Shown: positions 1 to 9,312 of the stretch, in pieces | Layout: each line of letters opens with the position of its first letter | Position numbering within the stretch: the stretch's first letter is position 1 | Assembly (NCBI RefSeq): GCF_000192865.1 | Contig: NC_015276.1 | Span: forward strand, 3,596,001-3,660,000 | Reading direction: 5' to 3' | DNA length: 64,000 bases | Source: Marinomonas mediterranea MMB-1 | GTDB lineage: Bacteria > Pseudomonadota > Gammaproteobacteria > Pseudomonadales > Marinomonadaceae | Program-made: the position numbers and the translations under genes | The notes under the pieces: model-generated | The model's input: only the letters and a program-made list of their open reading frames with translations | What the model was told of the DNA's origin: nothing | Databases searched by the model: none

Positions 1-134
1 GTTTTTATCTTTAAAATTCAAGTAAGAAGAGTTCATAAATGCTTTAATCATCGATTTTTGAAGGCCGACATCTTATCATAGTCGCACTCTAAGTTGGACA
101 CACCAAAATCATCTAAACCCGAGCTTACATAAAT

Positions 135-1271
135 ATGTTTCAAAATAGTCTCATTTCTTGTCAAAACCTGTTTTTTCACGGCATTTTGAAAAACTGGCAA
201 GAGCATGCATTTGATCCTTTACGCGGCTTTAGCTATGAAAGCATGCGACACAATTGGGAAAGAAATAAGGTTGGTCGTGTACGCCTACTGACTCAATGTC
301 GCCAACTTTATACATTAAGTCATGCTTCTTTGTCTTACTCTGATTGCGTCAACAACTCTTTGCTAACGCCGTTATTTGATTTCATTCTGGCTCATTTTAA
401 ACAGGATCAACGGTGGATATTTTCCTTAAATGACGACTTAGAAAAGCTCGATACCAAGACTGATGCTTACGCTCTGGCGTTCGTTTTACTCTCGTTCAGT
501 CATTACTTCAAAGCAACAGGCGACGAAAGAGCACTTAATGAAATACAAGTAACTCACGATTTTTTACAAGATAATATGCGTTCAGAGTTTGGCGGTTTTG
601 AGGAGAGCTACCCTATAGATCGCTCCTTGATTCGACGACAGAACCCTCACATGCATTTACTTGAAGGTTACCTTGCCGCATACGAAGTGACACAAGAAAC
701 TGCCTATAAAATTCAAATTGGTGAGTTACTAACGCTTGCACGTTCCGCGTTTTTTGATCCAATAACCAATACTCTACGAGAGTTTTTTCTAAAAAACTGG
801 AAAGTTCACCCGTCGGAAGGACACATCATTGAGCCAGGGCACCACTTTGAGTGGATATGGCTACTGCATAAGGCAAACAAAGTTTCTCCAAATTCAATGA
901 ACATAGAGATTGCAGATAAGCTTTGGTCTATCGCGTCTAAACATGGAATTTCTGAAAAAAGTGGCGTGTTTAACCAAATCCATGCTGATAGCTACGTAAC
1001 ACTAGACACTGAAAAGCGTATTTGGCCGATAACAGAATACTTAAAAGCGTTGTGTGTCATTGATCTGGACGAAAACGAAAAATTAGATCGTTTCGAAAAA
1101 GCTCTATCGTTTTTAAAAGATCATTACTTTACAGCAGACGGCAGATGGAACGAGTATTTAAATGAAGACGATTCCCCGAAAAATATCCCTCTACCAGGCA
1201 CCACGACCTACCATATTTTCTTAGGTCTAAACGAAGTGATAAACTGGTCGCAAACTGAATTTACTAAATAG
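135..1271 (+). CDS. AGE-family (N-acylglucosamine 2-epimerase / aldose-ketose isomerase) protein
   Basis: 378-residue protein of the AGE superfamily, whose members fold as an (alpha/alpha)6 barrel and interconvert mannose/fructose, mannose-6-P/fructose-6-P or N-acylglucosamine/N-acylmannosamine. Seen: the family motifs NPHMHLLE (170-177) and EPGHHFEW (233-240), which carry catalytic histidines, and a length close to the usual 380-420. It lies 11 bp upstream of hldD and probably heads the same transcript, so a role in supplying sugars for the LPS core is likely, but the exact substrate cannot be read from sequence. The ATG has no good Shine-Dalgarno sequence. The 134 bases before it show no convincing gene. 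Confidence 0.82.
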   Translation: MFQNSLISCQNLFFHGILKNWQEHAFDPLRGFSYESMRHNWERNKVGRVRLLTQCRQLYTLSHASLSYSDCVNNSLLTPLFDFILAHFKQDQRWIFSLNDDLEKLDTKTDAYALAFVLLSFSHYFKATGDERALNEIQVTHDFLQDNMRSEFGGFEESYPIDRSLIRRQNPHMHLLEGYLAAYEVTQETAYKIQIGELLTLARSAFFDPITNTLREFFLKNWKVHPSEGHIIEPGHHFEWIWLLHKANKVSPNSMNIEIADKLWSIASKHGISEKSGVFNQIHADSYVTLDTEKRIWPITEYLKALCVIDLDENEKLDRFEKALSFLKDHYFTADGRWNEYLNEDDSPKNIPLPGTTTYHIFLGLNEVINWSQTEFTK

Positions 1272-1282
1272 GATAACGCAGC

Positions 1283-2230
1283 ATGTATATAGTCACCGGC
1301 GGAGCCGGCTTTATCGGTAGTAATATCATCAAAGCGCTTAACAAACGCGGCATTACCAATATTCTTTTAGTAGATGATCTTACTGACGGTAAAAAATGCC
1401 TAAACCTTTCCGATCTCAACATTGCTGATTACATGGACATGTACGACTTTCTTGAGTTAGTAAAAGCAAACGCTCTTAACTTGAAAGTTGATGCCGTATT
1501 CCACGAAGGTGCATGTTCAGCAACCACCGAATGGAACGGCAAATATGTTATGGACGTCAATTACCAATACTCAAAAGCGGTGTTACATTGGTGCTTAAAA
1601 AACAAAGTGTCTTTTTCATATGCCTCTTCTGCATCGGTTTATGGTGCTGGACCAATCTTTCAAGAAACAAGAGACCACGAAAACCCGCTAAACATGTACG
1701 CGTTTTCAAAGTTTCAATTTGATCAATACGTTAGAACTATTCTTCCAGAAGCAAAATCACAAATCGTCGGCTTCCGATATTTTAACGTCTATGGGCCGCG
1801 TGAAAACCACAAAGGGTCCATGGCAAGTGTCGCTTTCCATCTTCGCAATCAAGTACTTGCAGGAGAAAACCCAAAACTGTTCGGCGCTTATGACGGCTAT
1901 GAAGCCGGCGGGCAAAGTCGAGACTTTATCTATGTTGAAGATTTAGTCGAAACCAAATTATGGTTCCTCGAAAATGACGACAAGTCTGGCATTTTCAATT
2001 TGGGCACAGGACATGCAGAACCTTTTAGAACCATCGCTGAAACAGTGATAGAACATTATGGAAAAGGTGAAATTGAGTACATTTCATTCCCAGAGCATTT
2101 AAAAGGCGCTTATCAAAGTTTTACTCAGGCAGATATCAGTAAACTGCGAGACTCTGGCTACACTGGCAACTTTAGAAGCCTTTCAGAAGGCGTGAAAGAT
2201 TACATGACATGGTTAGACAGTCGTGACTAA
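1283..2230 (+). CDS. hldD: ADP-L-glycero-D-manno-heptose 6-epimerase
   Basis: Converts ADP-D-glycero-manno-heptose to the L-glycero form, the activated heptose of the LPS inner core, in the cytoplasm. Seen: an extended SDR with the NADP-binding GGAGFIG (6-12), the ASSASVYG strand (114-121) and the catalytic Y139-x3-K143 pair. Length 315 matches the family (about 310). AGGATAA lies 8-13 bases before the ATG as ribosome-binding site. The stop overlaps the start of waaF by 8 bp, so the two are translationally coupled, as expected for consecutive heptose steps. Confidence 0.95.
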   Translation: MYIVTGGAGFIGSNIIKALNKRGITNILLVDDLTDGKKCLNLSDLNIADYMDMYDFLELVKANALNLKVDAVFHEGACSATTEWNGKYVMDVNYQYSKAVLHWCLKNKVSFSYASSASVYGAGPIFQETRDHENPLNMYAFSKFQFDQYVRTILPEAKSQIVGFRYFNVYGPRENHKGSMASVAFHLRNQVLAGENPKLFGAYDGYEAGGQSRDFIYVEDLVETKLWFLENDDKSGIFNLGTGHAEPFRTIAETVIEHYGKGEIEYISFPEHLKGAYQSFTQADISKLRDSGYTGNFRSLSEGVKDYMTWLDSRD

Positions 2231-3239
2231 ATATTTAATTGTAGGCCCTTCTTGGGTAGGCGATATGGTCATGGCCCAGAGCCTATTTATTCGCTTAAAA
2301 GACATTGAGCCGGATTGCATCATTGATGTTATCGGACCTAACTGGTCAGCACCAATTCTAGCTCGTATGCCAGAAGTTCGAAACGCCATTAGTCTACCAA
2401 CAGGGCATGGCGAATGGGGGATTTCGACTCGACGCAATTTAGGAAAGTCACTTCGAGCTGAGAAATACGATAAGTCGATTACAATTCCGCGTTCTTGGAA
2501 GTCGGCGCTCGTGCCCTTTTTTGCCTCAATCCCACATAGAGTTGGGTTTCACGGCGAGCAGCGATACATTCTTTTAAACGAACGACGCAAACTTGATAAG
2601 AGTATTTTAAACCAGACAGTAAAACGTTTTGTCTCTCTTGGAGAGGAGCTGCACAACGCTTATCCTCCTACGTCCTTGCCAGAGCCTAAATTAACCGTCA
2701 ACTCAGACAACCAAGCGAACCTCTACACAACATTGGGACTTTCAGATAGACCTGCAATTGCACTAATGGCAGGTGCTGAGTTCGGCCCTTCTAAACAGTG
2801 GCCAATATCGCACTTTAGAGAGGTTGCTAAAGCGGCACTCCAAAAAGGCTACCAAGTTTGGACACTAGGAGGGCCGAAGGACTCTGAGGACGGAGATCGT
2901 ATTCTTGAAGAACTTGGTGAGGAGGCGATCAATTTATGCGGTAAAACGAAACTCGTTGACGCTATCGATTTACTAGGAGCTGCGGACATTGCAGTCAGTA
3001 ATGACTCGGGCTTAATGCACGTCGCTGCCGCAGTTGGTACCAAGGTACACGGTATTTATGGTTCCACCAGCGAGCTGTTTACACCCCCTCTTACTGACAA
3101 TAAGATCATTCATAATTTACATCTTGATTGCTCACCATGCTTTAAAAGGCAATGTCCTTTGGGGCATACAAATTGTCAGACAAACCTTCCTGCTAGTGAT
3201 GTAATCCAATATATTACTCCATCCCTCAGCGAAACTTAG
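2223..3239 (+). CDS. waaF: ADP-heptose:LPS heptosyltransferase II
   Basis: GT9-family transferase adding the second L,D-heptose to the LPS inner core at the inner face of the inner membrane. Seen: N-terminal YLIVGPSWVGDMVMAQ, the C-terminal donor-binding stretch SNDSGLMHVAAAVGT and the closing GSTSELFTPP typical of heptosyltransferase II. Length 338 is normal. It starts with GTG inside the end of hldD (8-bp overlap), a coupled start. A cysteine-rich tail (CSPCFKRQCPLGHTNC) is typical of WaaF. Confidence 0.93.
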   Translation: MTKYLIVGPSWVGDMVMAQSLFIRLKDIEPDCIIDVIGPNWSAPILARMPEVRNAISLPTGHGEWGISTRRNLGKSLRAEKYDKSITIPRSWKSALVPFFASIPHRVGFHGEQRYILLNERRKLDKSILNQTVKRFVSLGEELHNAYPPTSLPEPKLTVNSDNQANLYTTLGLSDRPAIALMAGAEFGPSKQWPISHFREVAKAALQKGYQVWTLGGPKDSEDGDRILEELGEEAINLCGKTKLVDAIDLLGAADIAVSNDSGLMHVAAAVGTKVHGIYGSTSELFTPPLTDNKIIHNLHLDCSPCFKRQCPLGHTNCQTNLPASDVIQYITPSLSET

Positions 3240-3290
3240 CTTTTCTTCGAAAAGACCAATTTAGAACATTATAAGAGAGCACGAAATTTT

Positions 3291-4103
3291 ATGTTAGATA
3301 CAGCTTTTGTTTATATTTTATATGGCACTAATCAAAAATACTACCGAGAAGCTCTTATAAGCATCTGTAGTGTTCTAGATAAAATGAAATCTTCTAATAT
3401 TATTATTTTATCGGAGCTCGTTGATTTTTTCCCACCACACCCTCGACTAACAATAGTCCCTCTAGACCTCAGTATGAAGTCAAAATGGATGGAGAGTTCA
3501 GATTATCATTTTAAATTAAAACTAGCAGGGCTTCGGTATATTCTAGAGAACCATGCGAAAAAAATAATCTTCCTTGATTCTGACACTATCATAAAAAAAG
3601 ATATTTCAAGTTATTTTAATCACATAACTGAATCAAGTTTTCTAATGCACAAATTTGAGGGAAAGCTAAGTAAACAACGACACTCGAGGCATTATAGCCA
3701 AATTTTCAATAAACAATTTGAACATAAAGATTACGGTCAGATATTATGTACTAAAAACTGCTCAATGTATAACTCGGGGGTAATAGGTATATGCAATAAG
3801 AGCCTAACATTACTGAACACTGCCTTATGGTTAATGGAACAAATTGTTCCTTTAATTTCGACCCACACTGCTGAACAATTTTCGTTAGGAAAAACACTTT
3901 CTGAAAAAGGGGAAATTATTACGCTTGGTGACAATAGTGTCTTTCACTATTGGCATAAAGGACCTAAAAACTATATTCATGACCAATCAAACGAACTACT
4001 GGAAAAAAAGTCAAAAGAAGCTTTATTGGATTCACCTGAAATGGCCAATCAAATAAAAACCAAGAGACATATATCGAGATGGGTTCAAGATAAAATACTC
4101 TAA
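3291..4103 (+). CDS. GT8-like glycosyltransferase
   Basis: 270-residue soluble protein resembling the GT-A fold of glycosyltransferase family 8. The clearest sign is the metal-binding DxD in FLDSDT (D96, D98). A fitting second metal-ligand histidine may lie near FHYWHKGPKN in the C-terminal third, as in GT8 enzymes. It follows waaF by 51 bp, and its coding sequence is noticeably more AT-rich than hldD-waaF, which suggests a variable, transferred outer-core gene. Acceptor and donor are unknown. Function as an LPS or glycan transferase is inferred from the motif and neighbours. Confidence 0.68.
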   Translation: MLDTAFVYILYGTNQKYYREALISICSVLDKMKSSNIIILSELVDFFPPHPRLTIVPLDLSMKSKWMESSDYHFKLKLAGLRYILENHAKKIIFLDSDTIIKKDISSYFNHITESSFLMHKFEGKLSKQRHSRHYSQIFNKQFEHKDYGQILCTKNCSMYNSGVIGICNKSLTLLNTALWLMEQIVPLISTHTAEQFSLGKTLSEKGEIITLGDNSVFHYWHKGPKNYIHDQSNELLEKKSKEALLDSPEMANQIKTKRHISRWVQDKIL

Positions 4104-4213
4104 GGAACCTACGGATAACTTAGTCTAGTAGTCGCTCAGTGCTGAAGTTTTGACTAAACCTGTCTTACTACGTTGCACTTATTATCTGAATTTAGGGGCA
4201 ACAATAGGGTAAT

Positions 4214-4996
4214 TCATAGATATTGAGATATTCCATTATTACAAAAAATAAGTTTTTCTGACAATGTCTTCATATAAATGTCATTATTAACCTGAAGCTG
4301 CTCCCTGCTATTTTCAACATGGTATATATGATACCCAACTGCTTTAAATTTAAGGTAAAGTCGAGAAATGTTTGAGTTTAAAAGCCTTACAACCATTTCA
4401 CTGTCTTCTCTTCCCCAACCTTCAAAATCTTCATTGTAGCCATTTACTCGTATTGCATCTTCTCTCCAAAGCGCAAAATTACAACCTCTTGTCGATCTAT
4501 CATTATTTTTTACTTTGGTAAATATGCGACTTAAGATAGATGAGTCGATCATATTATGGCGATTTCTAATTCCTTTCGAAAAAATCGTAGGGCGACGACC
4601 ATTTTCTAATAGTTTTTCACTTACGTCTTCTCCAAGTAAAACTCGCCCCCCTTGTACAAAATGACCTTTTTTAGCATTTATAATATGAGACTCGATAAAC
4701 CTTGGGGGTAAATACATATCTCCATCAACAATAACAAGATAATCTCCAGAAGCTTTTGCTATTGCCTTATTACGGCTTGCCGCAAGTCGAAAGCCAGTAT
4801 CTTCTTGCCAAGAATGAATTAAAGGAATAGAGAATTTCGAAATAAAAGAGTCGACCACCTTTTTAGTGTCTTCGCGGGAGCCATCATCAGCTACGATAAC
4901 TTCGAAAGGCATTACTTTCTGAGAAAGCACACTATTTAATGTCACTGCAAGCGCTTCTTTCCAGTTGTATGTCGTGACAATTAAAGATACTTTCAT
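4214..4996 (-). CDS. Family 2 glycosyltransferase with galactosyltransferase-like C-terminus
   Basis: 260 residues. The N-terminal GT2 domain begins SLIVTTYNWKEAL, has the nucleotide-binding ADDGS (36-40) and the metal-binding DGD (91-93). The C-terminal part has GWGREDSE (193-200), the element seen in the galactosyltransferase-type C-terminal domain of GT27/chondroitin-polymerase-like enzymes. Its ATG overlaps the stop of the upstream glycosyltransferase by one base (TAATG), so the pair is coupled. Likely acts on the LPS outer core or a surface glycan; specificity is unknown. Confidence 0.8.
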   Translation of the reverse strand: MKVSLIVTTYNWKEALAVTLNSVLSQKVMPFEVIVADDGSREDTKKVVDSFISKFSIPLIHSWQEDTGFRLAASRNKAIAKASGDYLVIVDGDMYLPPRFIESHIINAKKGHFVQGGRVLLGEDVSEKLLENGRRPTIFSKGIRNRHNMIDSSILSRIFTKVKNNDRSTRGCNFALWREDAIRVNGYNEDFEGWGREDSEMVVRLLNSNISRLYLKFKAVGYHIYHVENSREQLQVNNDIYMKTLSEKLIFCNNGISQYL

Positions 4997-5748
4997 TATT
5001 TTTTTCTTCCTCTAAGCCAAAGGTCAATATATTTATAAAAGGTTGAATGTGCTGCAAGCCAAGCTAAAACAAAGCCATGCGTACCGTCTAAAAAGCCTCT
5101 TTTAATAATGTACATTTTGATAAAGCACGCAAAAGCATGCAAAAGAGCTTTTGACAAAGAAGAAGGCCTCCCTTCCCGATCATCCGACCAAGCCTTCAAG
5201 TAAGAGGTCGTTTTTACAGAGTAGTGATGCAAACTTTCATAAGTGTCATGAAGCAAATAACCCGATAACTTTCGTTTTGGGATATCTTTAGAGGCGATGA
5301 CTTTTTCATGTACTAAAGCATCGTTATAACCCGCCATCTCCCGAGGATAAAGCCTAACAATCCAATCAGGGCTCCATCCTGAGTATCGAATTTGTTTACC
5401 GAATGCGCTACTCAAGCGGTTAACTGAGAACAAAGCTCTTTCTGTCGATTTTGTCTCTTTAAGTATGCTCTGTTTTAACTCATCGGTTACAACTTCGTCA
5501 GCATCAATGGCAAATACCCAATCTGTCGTAAGATAACTTTGAGCAACCTGCCTTTGCTTTCCAAAACCTGGCCACTCACAGTGAGAGTAAACATGTTTAG
5601 TATACTTTTTTGCTATTTCACATGTGCTATCAGTACTTCCAGAGTCAACAACAACAATTTGATCAACCCAAGTAGACAGTGAATCTAGACACTCTGCAAG
5701 CTTCTCTTCTTCATTCTTAACAATGAGCAAAGCTCCAACTGTAGACAT
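4996..5748 (-). CDS. WaaE/KdtX-like family 2 glycosyltransferase
   Basis: 250 residues. Seen: VKNEEEKLAECLDSL near the N-terminus, DSGSTD (35-40) and IDADE (81-85), the signature of the WaaE/KdtX branch of GT2, which in Klebsiella and Serratia adds beta-1,4-glucose to heptose I of the LPS core. The CEWPGFGKQR stretch is also characteristic. It is the middle of three consecutive minus-strand transferases: 9 bp downstream of the 5758-6624 gene and overlapping the next by 1 bp. The LPS-core role is well supported by family and by hldD-waaF nearby; the exact linkage is inferred. Confidence 0.85.
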   Translation of the reverse strand: MSTVGALLIVKNEEEKLAECLDSLSTWVDQIVVVDSGSTDSTCEIAKKYTKHVYSHCEWPGFGKQRQVAQSYLTTDWVFAIDADEVVTDELKQSILKETKSTERALFSVNRLSSAFGKQIRYSGWSPDWIVRLYPREMAGYNDALVHEKVIASKDIPKRKLSGYLLHDTYESLHHYSVKTTSYLKAWSDDREGRPSSLSKALLHAFACFIKMYIIKRGFLDGTHGFVLAWLAAHSTFYKYIDLWLRGRKK

Positions 5749-5757
5749 CTTTGAGCC

Positions 5758-6624
5758 TTACCTTTTTACAAGAGAGTAATGTTTTTTACTAAGGTCAATC
5801 CCGAAGATAGACTCTAACTTATCCTTCATCCGATACTTTTTATATTGTTTTGGAATGCCATTTTTAGGCTTCGGCACAAACAACTCTACATTGGAGTCTT
5901 CAAAAGAGTCATGCATTACGGCAGGGTGAGTACTCGAAAATTTGCGCATAATATTGGGGTCAATTTCATCGTAAGACACTTCATCCGCGTTTCTTCCCCA
6001 ATAAACACTGACACGATCGTCTTTTGCTTGAAGCTGAGCAGTCGTTCTAGTCCACCCATAGTGGTACATTTTTACACCAGGCCTTACTGCTCGAGGGTAA
6101 CGGCGCTTCTTTCGCCCATCCAACACAATCCAGTACAAACCATCAGGAGCATAAGTACGAATGGAGTTCTTTATGATTCGGGCTTCAGAGCGATACCAAT
6201 GAGAAGAGTCAATATAGGTGTTTTGATTGCCGTAAAAATGATAATAATCGAACGCGACGGCCTCAACTTCATCATCATGCAAATATTGTTCGCAGACTTG
6301 TTTAATCTTAGGAAGGTCTTCTTCATGAATCACCTCGTCAGCTTCAACATAAAATGCCCAGTCACCAGTACAACTAAACTGGGCGATCATTTTTTGCTGA
6401 CCGTAAACATAGCCGCGAGCTTGCATCTTATCATTCCACACAGTTTCGATGATTCGAATTTTATCGCTCTCTATACTTCGAAGCACATCAAGAGTGTTAT
6501 CTTCGGACTCACCAACCGCAATTACGAACTCGTCAACAAGGGGCAATACTGACTGAATGCTTTGCACGAAAGGGTATCCAAGCAAAACACCATTCTTAAT
6601 AAAGGTAAAAGCACTAATTTTCAT
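5758..6624 (-). CDS. Family 2 glycosyltransferase
   Basis: 288 residues, GT-A fold of family 2. Starts MKISAFTFIKNG, with the donor-binding region FVIAVGESEDNT (33-44) and a metal-binding VEADE (93-97) in place of DxD. The long C-terminal part is rich in Tyr, Trp and Arg (for example YHYGWTR). It resembles uncharacterised GT2 proteins of surface-polysaccharide loci. First gene of the three-transferase minus-strand unit; ugd ends 58 bp upstream and is probably in the same transcript. Substrate unknown. Confidence 0.8.
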   Translation of the reverse strand: MKISAFTFIKNGVLLGYPFVQSIQSVLPLVDEFVIAVGESEDNTLDVLRSIESDKIRIIETVWNDKMQARGYVYGQQKMIAQFSCTGDWAFYVEADEVIHEEDLPKIKQVCEQYLHDDEVEAVAFDYYHFYGNQNTYIDSSHWYRSEARIIKNSIRTYAPDGLYWIVLDGRKKRRYPRAVRPGVKMYHYGWTRTTAQLQAKDDRVSVYWGRNADEVSYDEIDPNIMRKFSSTHPAVMHDSFEDSNVELFVPKPKNGIPKQYKKYRMKDKLESIFGIDLSKKHYSLVKR

Positions 6625-6682
6625 TAAAAAGCCTAACTACAATGTTCAGACTATTTTAACAGTAGAACACCCTTCGCGTCCT

Positions 6683-7852
6683 CTACAAATCCCCACCAAA
6701 TAAGTCGCGTGTATATACTTTTTCCATACAATCATGAATAGACTCAGTCACCCGGTTGGCAATAATGACATCTGATTCCGCTTTAAAGCTTTCAAGATCA
6801 TCAATCACTCTTGAATTGAAGAAGCTTTCTGCATCTAACGCTGGCTCAAAGACTATAACTTCTATCCCTTTCGCTTTTATTCGTTTCATAATGCCTTGAA
6901 TTGCAGACGCACGAAAATTATCAGACTTCGCTTTCATTACTAAACGGTAGATACCGACTACTTTGGGTTTGCGCTTCAAAATTTCATTCGCTATAAAGTC
7001 TTTGCGCGTTACATTTGCGTCAACTATCGCCCTAATCAAATTATTTGGAACCGCATCATAATTCGCCAAAAGCTGTTTCGTGTCTTTTGGCAAGCAATAC
7101 CCTCCGTACCCAAATGACGGGTTATTGTAATGTTTCCCAATGCGCGGATCTAATCCGACCCCTTCAATAATTTGTCGAGAATCCAAGTTCAGCGTCTCTG
7201 CATAGGTATCCAGCTCATTGAAAAAAGCGACACGCATTGCTAAGTATGTATTCGCAAACAATTTAATGGCCTCAGCTTCAGTTGAGTCTGTGAATAAAAC
7301 ATCCACATCAACTTTATTAGATCCTTGAACAAGAAGCTCTGCAAACACCTTCGCCCGTTCCGACTTTTCGCCAACGATAACTCGAGAAGGATATAAGTTA
7401 TCGTAAAGCGCTTTGCCCTCTCTTAAAAACTCAGGAGAAAAAATAAGATTTTCTACTCCAAACCGTTCTTTTGAATCCTTAGTGAACCCCACAGGTACCG
7501 TCGACTTAATAACCATTACTGCATCAGGGTTAATCGTCTTTACCTCCTGAATAACGCTCTCCACATGATGTGTATTGAAGTAATTCATTTCAGGGTCATA
7601 ATCCGTTGGCGTTGCAATAATGACATAGCGAGCATCAGATAATGCCTCCTCTTTAACCAATGTCGCTTTAAAGTTAAGGTCCTCTTCTTTTAAGTAGCGT
7701 TGGATATCGTCATCCTCTATAGGAGACAATCCTTTGTTTAGCATTTCAACTTTCTCGGAAACAATATCCAATGCAACCACTTCATTTCGTTTTGCGAGCA
7801 ATAATGCGTTAGAAAGTCCGACATACCCTGTTCCGACTACAGCTATCTTCAT
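6683..7852 (-). CDS. ugd: UDP-glucose 6-dehydrogenase
   Basis: Two-step NAD-dependent oxidation of UDP-glucose to UDP-glucuronate for surface glycans. Seen: the Rossmann motif GTGYVG (7-12), and the catalytic cysteine C253 in GYGGYCLPKD. The start at 7852 (389 aa) is preferred because MKIAVVGTGYVG is the conserved N-terminus and GAAGG lies 8 bases upstream; a TTG 15 bases further out is less likely. It heads the minus-strand glycosyltransferase unit, and pairs logically with galU at 33330 which makes its substrate. Confidence 0.93.
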   Translation of the reverse strand: MKIAVVGTGYVGLSNALLLAKRNEVVALDIVSEKVEMLNKGLSPIEDDDIQRYLKEEDLNFKATLVKEEALSDARYVIIATPTDYDPEMNYFNTHHVESVIQEVKTINPDAVMVIKSTVPVGFTKDSKERFGVENLIFSPEFLREGKALYDNLYPSRVIVGEKSERAKVFAELLVQGSNKVDVDVLFTDSTEAEAIKLFANTYLAMRVAFFNELDTYAETLNLDSRQIIEGVGLDPRIGKHYNNPSFGYGGYCLPKDTKQLLANYDAVPNNLIRAIVDANVTRKDFIANEILKRKPKVVGIYRLVMKAKSDNFRASAIQGIMKRIKAKGIEVIVFEPALDAESFFNSRVIDDLESFKAESDVIIANRVTESIHDCMEKVYTRDLFGGDL

Positions 7853-7971
7853 GTTGCTTACCTTCAAAATTTGGAGTTTTTAATTTCCTAGCTTACGACA
7901 CGTCTACTACACTTACGTTAAAGCGTCTTTCCTAACACTATAGCTACTAAAACAAAAAAAAGGATAACTAT

Positions 7972-8289
7972 ATGAAGTTTGAACTCGTTGATCGCCAAGG
8001 CTATATTCCGGAACTAGCCTACGGAGAAGGTGGGTCTGAGATGTCTGCCTTTGTCCCGCATCTCTATGATTTTAAGCAAATGGACTTCGACAACGGTATA
8101 GGTAAAGTCTCCATTAATAACCATATCTGGCATTTTTACTTTACCGGGGAAGGGATCGGTGTCGAATTGTTAGACGGCATTGTGACGTTGAACGAAGCCA
8201 ATCGCTTTCTAGCGACGATCAAAGAACACATCTGGGGAACAAATCATGAAGAAGTTCAAATGATGATTGCAGGAGAGCGGCCTCATTAG
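7972..8289 (+). CDS. Conserved hypothetical protein, 105 aa
   Basis: Small acidic soluble protein that I do not recognise. It has no signal peptide or membrane segment. Notable features are a run of aromatic residues around HIWHFYF and an acidic mid-section. An AAAGGATAA ribosome-binding site lies before the ATG. It stands alone between the divergent ugd and the convergent sseA and ends in a shared bidirectional terminator. Good RBS and full use of the interval make it a real gene; no function is proposed. Confidence 0.65.
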   Translation: MKFELVDRQGYIPELAYGEGGSEMSAFVPHLYDFKQMDFDNGIGKVSINNHIWHFYFTGEGIGVELLDGIVTLNEANRFLATIKEHIWGTNHEEVQMMIAGERPH

Positions 8290-8308
8290 AACCGCCTCAT
8301 ACAAATTT

Positions 8309-8340
8309 AAATGATGGAGTCAGTGCGACTCCATCATTTT
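8309..8340. terminator. Bidirectional hairpin overlapping the sseA stop codon
   Basis: AAATGATGGAGTC pairs with GACTCCATCATTT (13 bp, 5-base loop). On the plus strand it is followed by TTTT and ends the 7972 gene; on the minus strand the sseA stop codon lies in the loop and stem, so the last codons of sseA form the hairpin. Confidence 0.7.
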
Positions 8341-9189
8341 AACCATTCGCTTTGCCCATTGGCTCCATGAACCAACATAAACATATTTTGCCTCTATTCC
8401 AACCTGATTCATCGCTAACACATTGTGGCATGCAGTGACCCCCGACCCACAGTAGTGGACCAAAGAAGACACGCTGGAGCTGTCTTCAATATCGACATTG
8501 TGTTCGGCATTTAGTAATACTTCAAATTCACCTTTTAATTGTTCTTCTGATTTAAACACCTGTTGCTCATTTAAATTATCAAAAAACGGCCGATTTAAAG
8601 CACCAGGAATATGCCCTGCAACCGGGTCCATATTTTCATTTTCGCCGTTAAAGCGATCCTGCATTCGCGCATCAATCAGAATATATTGATTAGATTCGAA
8701 ATTACTTACTATTTGATCTTCCTGAATAAGCCAAGGGTACGAGACCTCGATCTTATCTTTTGACAAGGCGACATCAGGCACGTCGACAGTGACTTGCTTT
8801 TCAGAACGACGCCACTCAGGGAAACCGCCATCTAATACCCTAACAGATAAGCCCTGCTGAGCTAACATCCACCATGCACGGGCAGCGAAGGCGCCCCCCA
8901 TATCATCATAAACAACAATTTGGCTATTTGGATCGATCCCCCAACTGGCGAGTTGCTCGCTAAACTCGACTTCCAACGGTAAAGGGTGTCGCCCCGTAAA
9001 CTCGGTTTCGGTACCGGCTAACTGAGTATGTAGATCAACAAAAATAGCGCCCGGGATATGTGACTCTTGGTAAACACGAGCGCCTTTTTCTAAGTCTGTT
9101 AAATAAAAGCGGCAATCAAGGACGACTAAATCGCGACCTCCAAGCAAGGAAGATAGCTCATCCACTGAAATCAATGTTTTTATTGTCAT
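8320..9189 (-). CDS. sseA: 3-mercaptopyruvate sulfurtransferase (two-domain rhodanese)
   Basis: 289 residues with two rhodanese domains. The catalytic cysteine is C247 in CGSGVTAC, the loop that distinguishes mercaptopyruvate sulfurtransferases from thiosulfate rhodaneses. The N-terminal, non-catalytic domain contains VVLDCRFYL and GRHPLP. It transfers sulfur from 3-mercaptopyruvate to thiol acceptors or cyanide in the cytoplasm. Single gene, convergent with the 7972 gene and divergent from tlyA. Confidence 0.92.
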   Translation of the reverse strand: MTIKTLISVDELSSLLGGRDLVVLDCRFYLTDLEKGARVYQESHIPGAIFVDLHTQLAGTETEFTGRHPLPLEVEFSEQLASWGIDPNSQIVVYDDMGGAFAARAWWMLAQQGLSVRVLDGGFPEWRRSEKQVTVDVPDVALSKDKIEVSYPWLIQEDQIVSNFESNQYILIDARMQDRFNGENENMDPVAGHIPGALNRPFFDNLNEQQVFKSEEQLKGEFEVLLNAEHNVDIEDSSSVSSLVHYCGSGVTACHNVLAMNQVGIEAKYVYVGSWSQWAKRMVKMMESH

Positions 9190-9312
9190 AAGTGAGGCCC
9201 TTTACGTTCTGACGTTACAAAATAATCTACGAGACAGACTACTTAGATTTCTAAGTTTTTGCTATTATTGCGCGCTCAACTTCACTCTTTTCTTCATTCT
9301 ATTAGCCCCCTT

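Noticed and set aside
1..134. Minus-strand frame running into the first 130 bases
   Set aside because: It ends near position 55 and overlaps the AGE gene antisense with no recognisable motif; treated as chance.
5845..6552. 235-codon plus-strand frame opposite the GT2 gene
   Set aside because: Antisense shadow of a glycosyltransferase with clear motifs; composition and lack of RBS argue against it.
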